A stretch of DNA of 64,000 nt. It comes from Pardosa pseudoannulata (taxonomy: Eukaryota > Arthropoda > Arachnida > Araneae > Lycosidae). Positions 50,826 to 61,957 of the stretch are shown here, piece by piece (position 1 is the first letter of the stretch; each line of letters opens with the position of its first letter). The notes under the pieces are model-generated. The model searched no databases. It saw only the letters and a program-made list of their open reading frames with translations, and had not been told where the DNA came from. A program made the translations under genes and the position numbers. The stretch is from contig CM063502.1 in the NCBI GenBank assembly GCA_032207245.1, forward strand, positions 109,691,191 through 109,755,190, read 5' to 3'.

Positions 50826-51631
50826 TCTTCTGCAGTATCAGACGTATAAAATCATAATATAAGATAGCGCTAGTACCTTAATTTTTCCTATCTGACTTAA
50901 TATGTTACAGGATAAATGTTTTCACATTAATGCCCCATAAAATATTTAGATATCAACTATGGTAAACTGTCTATTGTATGTATAAAACAATTATTATGAA
51001 GGAAAAAAGTATTTTTTAAAAATTACAAAATTATATGCATATGATTAGAAGGACCTTCAAAAACTAAAAGAATGATGATCATTCCAAGGACTTCAACTGA
51101 AATGGAAAAAATAGGGCGATATATAAATGCCCCCTTTCCTGCTACATGCATTTCAAATTAGGTCGTAATCCTCTGAGCATGTTTTATGAACCTATTGTCT
51201 TTTCTACTTAAAAAACCCACTATTTTCTGAAATGAAAAAAAGGCGAGTGGAATAAACACGTATTATCTGTATCAGAATAGCAAGATGACATCAAATATTA
51301 ACGGTACTATGAATTTTATGAGGATTCTTCCTGTATTAACCATCTACATGAAGGGTGTATTTTTTTCCTCTTTTTCACTGGAAAGATTAGTTATTTGTGC
51401 TACATGTTCGAGAAAGAGTCTGAAGGGGCAGTGACAGTTTCAATGGAGAATAAATCTGTCAAAGGGTATCAGATCTGTTATGGTAGTTGGACTAGCATTG
51501 TTTTACTGGAGCATCATGACAGTAAATTTTTAAATCTGAGTGAAGTTTGTTTTTTATAAAAATTCTTGTAAGCTGTAAATTATGTGTACAAACACAAACC
51601 ACCTAGAATAAAAAAAAAATTGAATATTTTG
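50826..51631. other. Non-coding stretch
   Basis: No gene recognised. Composition is close to background, with less AT-rich spots near 51,100-51,180 and 51,410-51,500. Confidence 0.45.
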
Positions 51632-52447
51632 GCAAATATGACCTCTAAGGCTATGATTCTCAAACTGAGTGCTGTAGATTCTTGGATTGTATGCCTGAGG
51701 TACGACGTCAATAATCAACATCACGTGATTTGAAGGGGAAATTTCCTAAGTATGGTTAAATGGGTAAGGTGCTGCTTTTAGGTTCGCGTGTTCAATGCCT
51801 CATTGGTATGAATATTCGCAGTCGTTCGAATCGGCTTTGAACAGTACGTTCTCGATAATCCTTATACCGCAAAAATGTTTAGAATAAAAAACAAATCAAT
51901 ACTTTGGCAAATATGACCTCTAAGACTATGATTCTCAAACTGTGTGCTGTAGATTCTTGGATTGCTTGGATTGTATGTCTGAGGTACGATGTCAATAATC
52001 AACATCAAGTGATTTGAAGGTGAAATTTCCGAACCATGGTTAAATGGGTAAGGTGCTGCTTTTAGGTTAGCATATTTAATGCCGTGGTTGGTATGGATAT
52101 TCGCAGTCGTTCGAGTCGGCTTTGAACAGTACGTTCTCGATAATTCTTATACCGCAAAAATGTCTAGAATAAAAAACAAATCAATACTTTGGCAAATATG
52201 ACCTCTAAGGCTATGATTCTCAAACTGTGTGATAGATTCTTGGATTGCTTGGATTATATGTCTGAGATACAACGTCAATAATTAACATCACGTGATTTGA
52301 AGGTGAAATTTCCGAACCATGGCTAAATGGGTAAAGTGCTGCTTTTAGGTTCGCGTGTTCAATGCCTCATAGGTATGGATATTTGTAGTCGTTCGAATTG
52401 GCTTTGAACAGTACATTCTCGATAACCCTCATACCACAAAAATGTAA
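51632..52447 (+). repeat. Three-copy tandem repeat (274-286 bp) of a hAT-like end plus SINE composite
   Basis: Units begin with 'ggcaaatatgacctctaag' at 51,631, 51,905 and 52,191. Each carries 'gattctcaaactg.gtg.tgtagattcttgg', which resembles a hAT terminus, and then a decayed SINE ('ggttaaatgggtaaggtgct', 'gttcgcgtgttcaatgcctc', 'attcgcagtcgttcga', 'tcggctttgaacagtacgtt'). The second and third units have an extra 'attgcttgg'. A composite of two unrelated elements has thus been amplified as one unit. Confidence 0.85.
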
Positions 52448-53034
52448 ATTTTACTGCTTGATTCAAAATCTCCAACTGAGAGTAAATTTAACTAAACTTC
52501 CCATAAGCATAGATAAAGTAATGGCAATTTCATCTAAACGTATATACAAATTAATGGTAAAACCAGAATTTTGAAAACATTTTTGAATTGTTATACTAAA
52601 ATAGTATTGCAGATTGAGTAGAAAAAAATATTTCTTCATCATGTTCTATTGAAGAAAATTTAAAGAGTTCATATAAGGCTTAAATGCCTGAAGGCGTGGC
52701 AGCAAATTTATATCTATTTAAAAATCAAACAAAACAAATAATGCATTTAGAAGGTAAATTTTATATTCATAACAATATTTTAAATTGTTATAAATAGTCT
52801 TTAAAGAAAGTATTAGTTGTAAAGTGGCGATAATCAAATACAAACAAAATGCTTTCTTTCTACATACACTTCTCCGTTAAATTAGAGATAAACACACCAA
52901 TCTTGTTCTGTCGACTGTTAATCAGAATTAAATCAGATCTGAAGTTACATATGAAGCCTAGCTGTATAAGAGGTGTTACTGAAATTAAACGTCTATTGTA
53001 AAATTATTTCGAGCTCTTTTTTTTATTACTTTAA
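52448..53034. other. AT-rich non-coding stretch
   Basis: No feature recognised. Confidence 0.5.
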
Positions 53035-53374
53035 TTAACACGTTGTGTGCGGGTACATTTCGCAGCGGAATTGAACTGGAAGCGGGCGTTTTGCGCATAA
53101 ATTTAGTTATTCAATTAAATATCAATAGATCGAAAATTATTTAAGTTTACATCACTCGCATCGACTGATTTAAAACTAGTTTTTATTTGACTAAATTTTT
53201 AAAGAATCTATGTAGTAGACAAGAACATTCGGTTTCGTTTTCTTGTATATACCGTTACTTTTGTACACACAAAAAAACCATGTTGTTACACTAACCCGTA
53301 CTAGTATGTGACCCGCACTCAAGTATCAATCGTAAGAAAACGTACTAGTACGTGCCCCGCATATAATGTGTTAA
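53035..53374. mobile_element. piggyBac-type MITE (332 bp) with perfect TTAA duplication
   Basis: The element 53,039-53,370 lies between TTAA at 53,035-53,038 and 53,371-53,374. The left end is CACGTTGTGTGCGGGTAC and the right end reads inward CACATTATATGCGGGGCAC; most of the differences are G/A transitions. The interior near the right end holds 'acgtactagtacgt', a perfect palindrome. No coding sequence is present. A TTAA target and C-initial inverted repeats fit piggyBac. Confidence 0.82.
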
Positions 53375-54277
53375 GAGCCTCATATGAGGTTCAGGTAAAT
53401 GAAAGAACTAAAGACAAACGAATAAAATAATTTTAAAAACTAAATGTTTTGTAAAATTATCTTTTTCTGATAGAACATGTTATTTTTAATCGTATTATTT
53501 TGTCTATTTGTTTTTATTTAGAATGTGGGAATTTAAAGATCACATAAATCCCTTCAAATGTTCTCAATATGAATCCCTTTATTTCGCTCGTGTATTTAGA
53601 CATAAATATTATGGTGGTTATAATTTTTTAAAAACATAACTTCAAAAGTATGAATACTTTAAAATGTATTTGATATACAAAGGACGTTTTTCCAGAATTC
53701 AGAAATAACTTTTTAAAAAACTATTTTGAATGTTTGGAGAGTTTTTCTGAACCACTTGTTTCTACGAAAACTCCCAACAATTTAAGATTATATTTAGCCA
53801 TTTAGTCGATGCCAGATAAGATAATAAATAAATATAGTAAGTTATTTGCAAATATTTGGTATACATCATATCATACCTGTCTTTTGTCTAAGATAGAACA
53901 AAGAAATAGTTGAAACCTTCAAACTTTCAGTTAAAGAAGAGTAAATTTTAGTCAGCCTTTGGCAATATATTCATACTTCTTTCTCACAGTCACCTATAAT
54001 AAACCTTTTATTCTCAGAAATATATGTGAATGTAATCCTAAAATAACTTGTCATAATTTGTGCCAAGGGTAATGTATACAGTAGTTGTTCAAACACGCCA
54101 ATATAAAATAAGGAAATTTCAACCCTTTTTACTTGGATTATGTTTGCCAATCATAAATACTAAATTAATATAAGAATGAAAAGTTTTAGTTCATGTTTTA
54201 TTCTTAATAGACACTACTATCTCAATTCACAAATTCCTCACCACAAGAAAAGAAAATTGTGACTATTCTCCTCTAAA
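53375..54277. other. AT-rich non-coding stretch
   Basis: No gene or repeat recognised. Confidence 0.5.
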
Positions 54278-55460
54278 CTAGCATTTAGCTCGTCATATGA
54301 CGGGATCAGTAAAATTTTTAATTTTCCAGAATTGTGAAGTGCCCTATGAGGCAGGTAAAAAAAATGGTTTGCTCTTTGGCTGAGAATTATAAGGTACAAG
54401 CTCAATAATTTGTTTATCTTCTTTTCACACTTCTCTAAAGACTGTCGATAGTAGGAAAGCAGTTTAGAATCCCATTGAATTCATTTAGTCGAACCGTGTG
54501 GTTATGAACAAACTTCTTAATTTTCAAAGATAATAACTCAAACGCTAGATATTTATTAGTCGGTGAAATAGACTTGTAGACTTTTATGAAAAGAATTTGT
54601 TGTTAATAACGGTGACAAAATTTTCATTGCAACGAAAAATGATCAATGATTAAATTTAAAATTAATAATTACTAACAAGCTCAATAATTTGTTTATCTTC
54701 TTTTCACACTTCTCTATAGACTTTCGATAGTGGGAAAGCAGTTTAGAATCCCATTGAATTCATTTAGTCGAACCGTGTGGTTATGAACAAACTTCTTAAT
54801 TTTCAAAGATAATAACTCAAACGCTAGATATTTATTAGTCGGTGAAATAGACTTGTAGACTTTTATGAAAAGAATTTGTTGTTAATAACGGTGACAAAAT
54901 TTTCATTGCAACAAAAAATAATCAATGATTAAATTTAAAATTATCACATATGTACCTAATCTATTATTTAAGCGAAATATAAAAGAAAATTATTTACATA
55001 ATATCTAAGTTCAGTGATAAAACGCATGAAAATAATGCAGACGATATTTAAATAATTTAAAATAAGAAATGATTAAATGAGATAGTTAAAGGAATGACGT
55101 CATAATGCTAAAAAATGTTATTTTTACTTATTTATTGTCTGATAAATTGATAAATTTAATCGCCTTCTCTTAACCGGGAAAAATAGGGCTTGAAATAATG
55201 GCATTAAAAGTTCTAAAAAGGGGGAAGGGGGGATTTCGAAAGTTTTAAAGACGAAAGTATATTTTTGATATGAAGCATAATTATACCAATTTATTTTAGA
55301 ATCGGATCGATAGTTTAGGAGAAGATAAACTTTACTCGCTTTGAATTTTCAAGAATTCATCAAGAATCCAATATGGATGCCTCTACCTATTCTAGGTCCA
55401 ACCACTTCATGAATTCGAGGACAGACGGACAAATAACTTAGGCTATTATTATACAGGGGA
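54278..55460 (-). mobile_element. Non-autonomous Helitron, copy H5, with internal 279-bp duplication
   Basis: The minus-strand 3' end is CCCGTCATATGACGAG then CTAAATGCTAG followed by T. The 5' end TCCCCTGTATAATAATAGCC is preceded by A, so both flanks keep the A^T signature. Inside, 'caagctcaataatttgttta' onwards is repeated 279 bp apart (54,397 and 54,676), making this copy about 250 bp longer than H3 or H4. The two internal copies are nearly identical, so the duplication is recent or gene-converted. Confidence 0.9.
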
Positions 55461-56434
55461 TTTACTACCACATAAGAGTAGCACTTATAACGTGTTCAAA
55501 AACAGGAAGATACTTATGTATTATCCAATCAGATGATGCATAGTATTTTTATTTATTTATTCTTTTAAATATTTTGGTATCCATAAAAATCTCTTTAAAT
55601 TATTCATATAAATCCAAAACTACTGACAGTACATATGGACAAAATGGTAAATTTGTGAGAAAAAAAAGACAATTATAAAATCAAATATTTTTGCACGTAA
55701 AGTATATCATCTAGCGAAAGATTTAGTCTACAGTTCGATACAGATGTACAGTTTAGGTGTAGACATTACAGGTCAAATTTCCGCCGTCTAACTCGTTGAG
55801 ATTTTGAGTTGTGTTCACACACACACCCAATCGAAATTCTATAAATATTTTCAGGAGTTTCTTAGGAATCACAAACGTCGGTATTCTTTGAGAGAAAATT
55901 CGTTTAGGATTACAAAACCTTTAATATACTTCGTTAGAGACAATCCAAATGAAAATAAAAACATGATGCATAAGTACACATTGCATAAGTTGTGAAGCGA
56001 GCTCTGAAAAAAAATAAAAAATAGTTTCATGGGGATAAGAATTAACGGTTTGTGTTTAAGAGTTTTTAATTGGTATTCACAAAAAAATACATATAACTTT
56101 GATAATATACTTTTACGTGAATGCCAATTAAAAATTAATGACTAAAAATGTCCAAAAATTTAAGTTTTTCTTTATAATGACATATAATTTATAATTTTTG
56201 TTTGTAATTATTGAAAGTATTAAAGTTTGTAATGGTATAGTTCCTCATAGCCTTGAAAATTGAGGAATATCTTATCTGTGTTATCGTGAACTGCACAGAG
56301 CGAATTAATATGGCATTTAAGCAACTTTGATAGTTACAGCCTGACGCTGATGAGTAAAAGAATGTCATTTTAATCCCCATAGGATGACATTTACAATAAA
56401 AGTAAAGCTTCGGGATATGAGATTTATTTAGTAT
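55461..56434. other. AT-rich non-coding stretch
   Basis: No gene recognised; the 63-codon frames at 55,804-55,995 and 56,189-56,380 lack domains. Confidence 0.5.
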
Positions 56435-56532
56435 TACGTGTATACACGTATAAGATATATACGATAAAGATATACACTTACGTGTATATCTTTATCTATC
56501 ATACAATCAAACTGTATGATAGATAAAGATAT
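56435..56532. repeat. Cluster of overlapping perfect inverted repeats
   Basis: Three structures in under 100 bp. TACGTGTATACACGTA (56,435-56,450) is a perfect 16-bp palindrome. A 15-bp perfect hairpin pairs 56,463-56,477 with 56,482-56,496 across a 4-base loop. A 19-bp perfect hairpin pairs 56,486-56,504 with 56,514-56,532 across a 9-base loop. The two hairpins share 56,486-56,496, so they are mutually exclusive. Confidence 0.95.
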
Positions 56533-57207
56533 TTGTCTTGATTTCAGTCGATGCAAGATAAGTATATTTATGTGCAAGGTTCAAAAATCATAAAATATCG
56601 ATCAAAATGTTAAAACTACAAATTGCAGTAGATACTCAAAAATTTGGCAGATTGTTTATTGAACTTCCATCTATTTTCTCTGAAAATGAAATCTAGCTCA
56701 GCGAAACATAAAAAGTCTACAAATTATTTTTAGTTGTCACTAAAAAGCATTAATGGATTAAAATATAATAATGATTTCAATAGTTCACCTCAGCACACCA
56801 AACATTTATACATATAAGTGTAAATTTAGATTTCAGTGTTAAATAATTACCTATTAATAGCCTATAATATTGTTCATTTTATGTCAGGTTTTCCTTTCTA
56901 AAAAATGGTTAGGCACATTAATTGTACAGAAATAAAACAAAGTAGCATTATTTGGCTACATTCTGATATATAGTATAAAAATTTGGTTTTGCAATCACCT
57001 TTATACAAGAAAGAAAATAACGAAAAGTAGCTTACATTGTATCCATCTCATTCACAAAAATAAATAAATAAGTAATCCAAAACACCACTTAAAAATCAAA
57101 GAAAAAGAGACCTATGCTCTTGAAAATGCTGAGTGAAATTGAAACGAAATTCATAAACAATTTTTCACTGAACTTGTAAATACTGAATTGTTTGAGTGTG
57201 CTAAGAA
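56533..57207. other. AT-rich non-coding stretch
   Basis: No feature recognised. Confidence 0.45.
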
Positions 57208-57452
57208 ATAGGTTTTTGAATCACTTGATCTCGATTGTTTCGTTCAAAAAGTGCGCTGTAAAATAAGATTTGTTACTTTCTTTCGTTTCATCTTCAGTCA
57301 TCTATAATGGAAAAAAGCATTCAGAAAGATTAAGATCACGATTTTATAACTGGTAATTCAGCATAATAACTAAAAGGCGAAATTCATCACTCTGGGGATT
57401 TTAATCTCACCGAAAGAAATAGATGGTAGCATTTCAAAACTCTGTAAGACTT
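57208..57452 (+). other. Dispersed duplicate non-coding segment, copy 1
   Basis: Collinear with 60,695-60,945: shared 'ttgattgtttc.ttcaaaa', 'tttcatct.cagt.atct.taatgg', 'gaaagatt.aga.cacgattt', 'aactggtaatt.agcataat.act', 'ggattttaatc.c' and 'ttcaaaac/ttgcaaaac'. Copy 1 has stops in the frame that is open in copy 2, so shared coding is unlikely. It may be an old unclassified repeat or a duplicated regulatory element. Confidence 0.6.
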
Positions 57453-57864
57453 ATACAGATTTTATGCATTAGATTGAATCTTGTAACCAGGAAAATAATA
57501 TAAAAATTTTAGGAAAGAGATATGTAACTCTAAAAGAAGGCAATTTATTTACTCTTTCATTTTTAAATAACTTTAACATTTCGATAAAATCATTTTTAAA
57601 TGGTATTATAGAGCAAGCTCCTGGTTTTAGGAAATTCATTTTTATCGAAATTGTCTGCTCTTTAACTGAAAAATCTTGAATCCTTTCTGAAATAAAACTA
57701 ATTCTTTCTCTGAAAATTAGAGAAATTTCAATAATTAAAATCTTTCTTTAAATTCTACTGTGAAATTAAAGATTTAAGTAGATTCTTTAATAACAATACA
57801 TAATACTAAAATTTCTAGATTGGGGATAGTACATATTCGAAATTTACTTTTTATCACTGTAAAC
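57453..57864. other. AT-rich non-coding stretch
   Basis: No feature recognised. Confidence 0.45.
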
Positions 57865-58020
57865 TCTTGATCTTTTTGCGGTTTTTGATACCGGATTCCA
57901 CGAGTTAAAAACCAAATGAGGTTCATAGTTATTCGGAATAGACATTACGCTATAGGTCCTGGCCTAATTAATAGTATATAATAATAATAATATATTGATC
58001 CAAATCACAACAAACCAAAA
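57865..58020 (+). mobile_element. Highly diverged SINE, copy S10
   Basis: 'tttttgataccggattccacgagttaaaa' corresponds to the 'ttcggtaccggagttcgtgg' head and B-box region. 'atagttattcgg', 'gctataggtcctggcctaatta' and 'aaccaaaaca' correspond to body blocks. The A-rich tail region contains an 'ataataata' insertion. Confidence 0.6.
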
Positions 58021-60029
58021 CATCCTGTGATATCACTATCTATTTCAAGAGGATGAATTTAAAACAAGAACTCAAACTAACCGAAGAATGTTTATATGAT
58101 TTATCAATAAATGAGCTTTAAAAGTTTTATCAGCTGTCAAATTAAATTGTAGAAAGCAAAATTACTAAATTATTTTGAAAACTAGATTTACTGAATGCAG
58201 TTGTATAAAACCTTGGAATATTTTACTTTTATAGTATGTAAGGTTATTTTTATCTAACCTTGGTACACAATTTCTATTGGAAACTTAGCCCTGATTCCTT
58301 GAATAGTAAAAAAATAGTATGTACAGATTAGTATTTTGTAGCTGTATGCAATTCAAGTGCTAATATTTTCTTCATCTATTTGAGTAAATGCAAAATAACT
58401 TAATTACATAAAATTACTTTTGTTAAGAGCATTAAAATTGTCACGGTGAACTATTTTCCTCGACGTTACGTTAATGAGGATCGAAATATTCATTTTGCGG
58501 TTGACTCTAGATTTTATTGCTCATTTCATTACAATGTCATGGTCTGAATAAGTAATGTCACCAAGGTGACAAAGCTACTAAGGTGAAGTCCAAGGTGCCT
58601 TGGTGAAAGTAATGTCACCAATTGCTGTCTCTTCGTTGTAAAATCTAGGGCGTTCATTTCCGGACAGACCATGTACGTTAGTTATATTTCAACTTTTATC
58701 CTTTACTGTAAATTCGTTTAGACTAATTTATTTGGACATGACATTTTATTGAACACTCAATCTAAAACAGAAATATATTTAATGATGTTCTGAAAATTAT
58801 TAAAAGGCTTCTGAACAGTTTTACGTAACTCATAAACATTTCGACCAAAATAGTTGATTAGTTGAGTGCCTAGATCAAGCGAAGGCTTAATAGGCTCAGA
58901 AAGCTGACTGATTTGAAGTGTTATGGAAATTTTTAAACTGGAACCTCCTGTTTGAAGTCTATTCCGAAAAGATACATACATGCATACCAGCAAAGGGAAA
59001 ACATGCATTATGTTAGTGAAAAGAACGCTACTTGTTCGTCCATCGTCCAGGACAGTGGATTAAACATGCTTGAGATAAAATGACTAGTACTGAACTCTAG
59101 TATAATGGCATGGAAACGTTATTAAGAATGAGATATGAGGAGATTAATACAGAGCGGAAATTCAAATTCAATTTCAATAATTTTAATAAAATATTTGACT
59201 TTTTTCTCGTATCATAAAGTACAGAGAAAACATTCGGATAATACGCTAACAATTCCTAAACACTGATAAATTAGAATGTCCTTTCATAAATATAATGAAA
59301 GATTATAGTTATGAAGCTTACCTTCTTTAATTATTAAAATTTGGTCTTTACATAGGACTAATACCCCCTTCATTGATAACTGTAAGAAGCAAATATAATT
59401 AAATAAATAGAAGAAAATGGATTTCATACGTAAACAAGAGGTATACATACATTGGAACCGTAGGTGGTTCCAGTGATCTCAATTTGTATAACTTACTATG
59501 AGGAATTAAAGGGACATAGTACCTTTCAAGACTTAAAATCTTCATTATAACAGCCTTTTTTGATTTATCATAAAATTCAATATTCTGATCCTTTTAAAAG
59601 GGATTGTTTACAAGTTTTTTTTTCTAATTTTCTAGGTTTAGATTATTTTGTATTTCAAATAGTACATTTTTATAACATCAACAATATACACCAAGTGAAA
59701 AAAAAATTAAATTCACTTATCCGCAAGATAACTTTTGAAATACCTATATTACAAACTAAATTTGTGTTTTAAGTTGAAGTCAGTTATCGGTTTTGTTCTG
59801 TAAACTAAAACTTTAGAGGTATCTGACATTTTAAAACAGTGAAAAGATTTTAAGAAATTGAAAGCTTAAAAGAGAAAAGTATTTATCACGCTATAAAATA
59901 AAATACGTTGTTGTACTAATATAGGTAATGTTCACCGAATAAGATTGATAATAAGCTTGTATTTGGTATGAGAAAAATAGTTTCTTATTTACAAATTTCA
60001 AAATTTATTTTTTCGCATAAGTGGATTTC
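58021..60029. other. Non-coding stretch with a short motif cluster
   Basis: No gene recognised. At 58,554-58,612 the hexamer AAGGTG or its complement occurs several times, including the palindromes TCACCAAGGTGA and CCAAGGTGCCTTGG. A small hairpin of TGGAACC/GGTTCCA lies at 59,453-59,472. Confidence 0.45.
58554..58612. promoter_or_regulatory. AAGGTG/CACCTT motif cluster
   Basis: Four to five copies of AAGGTG or CACCTT-like words in about 60 bp, arranged as 'gtcaccaaggtgac', 'ctaaggtgaag', 'ccaaggtgccttggtga' and 'gtcacca'. Such clusters can bind zinc-finger or nuclear-receptor proteins, but a small tandem duplication with inversion would also explain them. Regulatory function is inference. 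Confidence 0.25.
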
Positions 60030-60068
60030 TTTTTTTTGTTTGTTTGTTTGTTTGTTTGTTTTTGTTTT
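60030..60068. repeat. (TTTG)n microsatellite
   Basis: About six TTTG units followed by a T-rich tail, adjacent to the LINE-tail-like segment. Confidence 0.9.
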
Positions 60069-60094
60069 TATATATTATATGCTTTAATGTGTTT

Positions 60095-60255
60095 CTTTAC
60101 ATCTTCTTCTTCTTAAGCTCTACAGCCGATTACCTCGAAGGCGGTCTCAGTTAGAATTATCTTTATCTATCCAATGCCATTGTCTTCTAGCGGTTGACAC
60201 CTATTAAGACATCGCTTTACATTGTCAAGTCACTCTTTGTTCCGTCAGGTCTATG
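60095..60255 (-). mobile_element. Possible LINE 3'-end fragment
   Basis: On the minus strand the segment ends 'cggctgtagagcttaagaag' then AAGAAG repeats. This recalls the 3' ends of several arthropod LINEs that close with '...ggctgtagcgccaagaagaagaag'. Upstream the sequence 'agaagacaatggcattggat' could be a decayed C-terminus. The family assignment is from general resemblance, not from domains. Confidence 0.45.
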
Positions 60256-60694
60256 AAACGTTAATATTTTTTCCAGATTTTTCATCTTTGTATTGCTTTT
60301 TTTAAGAAGGCTTAATAATTTATCTGTCGTTAGACCCTTATTAATGATTTATAAAAAAGTTTTATTCTTAACAGAGCATAACTTTTAATTTTATATTTTT
60401 TTTATTAATGTATTGCTTCATATAACAAAACTAAATAATTTTTAAGAAATTATACCCTTATTGGAGATCTAGGAAAGATTTTATTCTAAAGAGGGCGTAC
60501 CTTTTTATTTTATGCTGAATCCAAAATAGGCTTGTTTAAATGAAGACTTTTCAGCAAGATAAGGTACTACGTCGCCTTAAGAGCAACTTTAGACCTTTAA
60601 TGTCAGTGAGGACGCTTTACCAAAGTTAAAAACTCAAAATATTGACTTTAAGTTTAGTTTTTAAAAGCATGTTAACATTCTGTATTGTGTTTAG
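60256..60694. other. AT-rich non-coding stretch
   Basis: No feature recognised. Confidence 0.45.
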
Positions 60695-60945
60695 GTGTAT
60701 ATCTCTTAATCTTGATTGTTTCTTTCAAAAGCGGTTACGAAATATAGTTTTCACTCATTTTTTATTCCATTTCATCTCCAGTAATCTGTAATGGAAAAGA
60801 ACTGGCCGAAAGATTGAGAGCACGATTTTTGCAACTGGTAATTGAGCATAATGACTCGAGGGTTAAATTCTTCTCTATTCCTTCGGATTTTAATCCCCTT
60901 GAAGAGTCAAACAATGGCCTTGCAAAACCCGCGAAAGACTCCAAG
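60695..60945 (+). other. Dispersed duplicate non-coding segment, copy 2
   Basis: Partner of 57,208-57,452, in the same orientation 3.49 kb downstream. This copy is less AT-rich and continues into unique sequence to about 61,000. A 62-codon frame (60,814-61,002) is open here but closed in the partner, so I do not call it a gene. Confidence 0.6.
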
Positions 60946-61776
60946 AACCGTTTCACCATTCGTAATGGCTACGTAGGTGGAAAAGTGGCCACGGGATTTT
61001 AGTGTTAAAACTGCAACTAATGGTTCAAATTTCCTTACTTTCTCACTAGATTGAATGGGTGATAGACTCTTAAGCGGTTCAATATGAGGTTTTAAAAAGG
61101 ATTTATTTTTTAGAGAAAAACGCATTGTGTGATAACAGTGTTTTCATTTTTATTGGCTTGCATATTTCCTTATTTCTGTAGTCATTGCTAAAATGTATTA
61201 TAAATCACAAAATTATTTTTCTTTACACTCTCGGCAGATGTACGATGATTGAGAATCTTATCTAATGTAGATAGAATATCGTACATATCATGACAAGGCA
61301 TTTAAAGAATCGCTTCATGCTACAGTTCAAGGTTTTAGAGTTTATTTTGCATCATCTTGTGATATTCGTGACATTTAAACCATCTGAATGATTCATTCTT
61401 GAACATATAAAACAATATAGTGTTATAAAACTTTGTTATGCTTTATGTACGATGTCCGCATTTATATTTTTAAGAGTTAAAATTTTAAAACTTGTCCAAA
61501 GTCTTAACTAATTGTATTAACAATTTAAGCCCTATAATATTTTTTCATATTTCTATTATAAAGCTCTTACAAATTTCAATCTGACATAAACCACATTTTA
61601 AATTAATCTAAGCCTTTTTTAAATAATATTTACAGTATTTAGTCAGCTGGTCTCTTTTAAGTATATCCAAGATTCGTGTATTGTCATTTCAAAGTTAATC
61701 TACTTTACTATTACTAGATGCAGAAATGAAATAGGTAACATTGCCTACTAGCTACATTTTTATATCAAATCCTACC

Positions 61777-61780
<4 letters not shown>
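60946..61780. other. AT-rich non-coding stretch
   Basis: No gene or repeat recognised. Confidence 0.45.
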
Positions 61781-61831
<51 letters not shown>

Positions 61832-61873
61832 ATATATACATATACATATACACACATGTGTACATATATGTTT

Positions 61874-61955
<82 letters not shown>
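61781..61955. repeat. (TA)n ... (TA)n(GA)n compound microsatellite
   Basis: Two TA tracts separated by TACATG/CACACATG-type interruptions, followed by about 17 GA units. The minus-strand frame over it (Leu/Ser then Tyr/Ile) is a repeat artefact. Confidence 0.97.
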
Positions 61956-61957
<2 letters not shown>

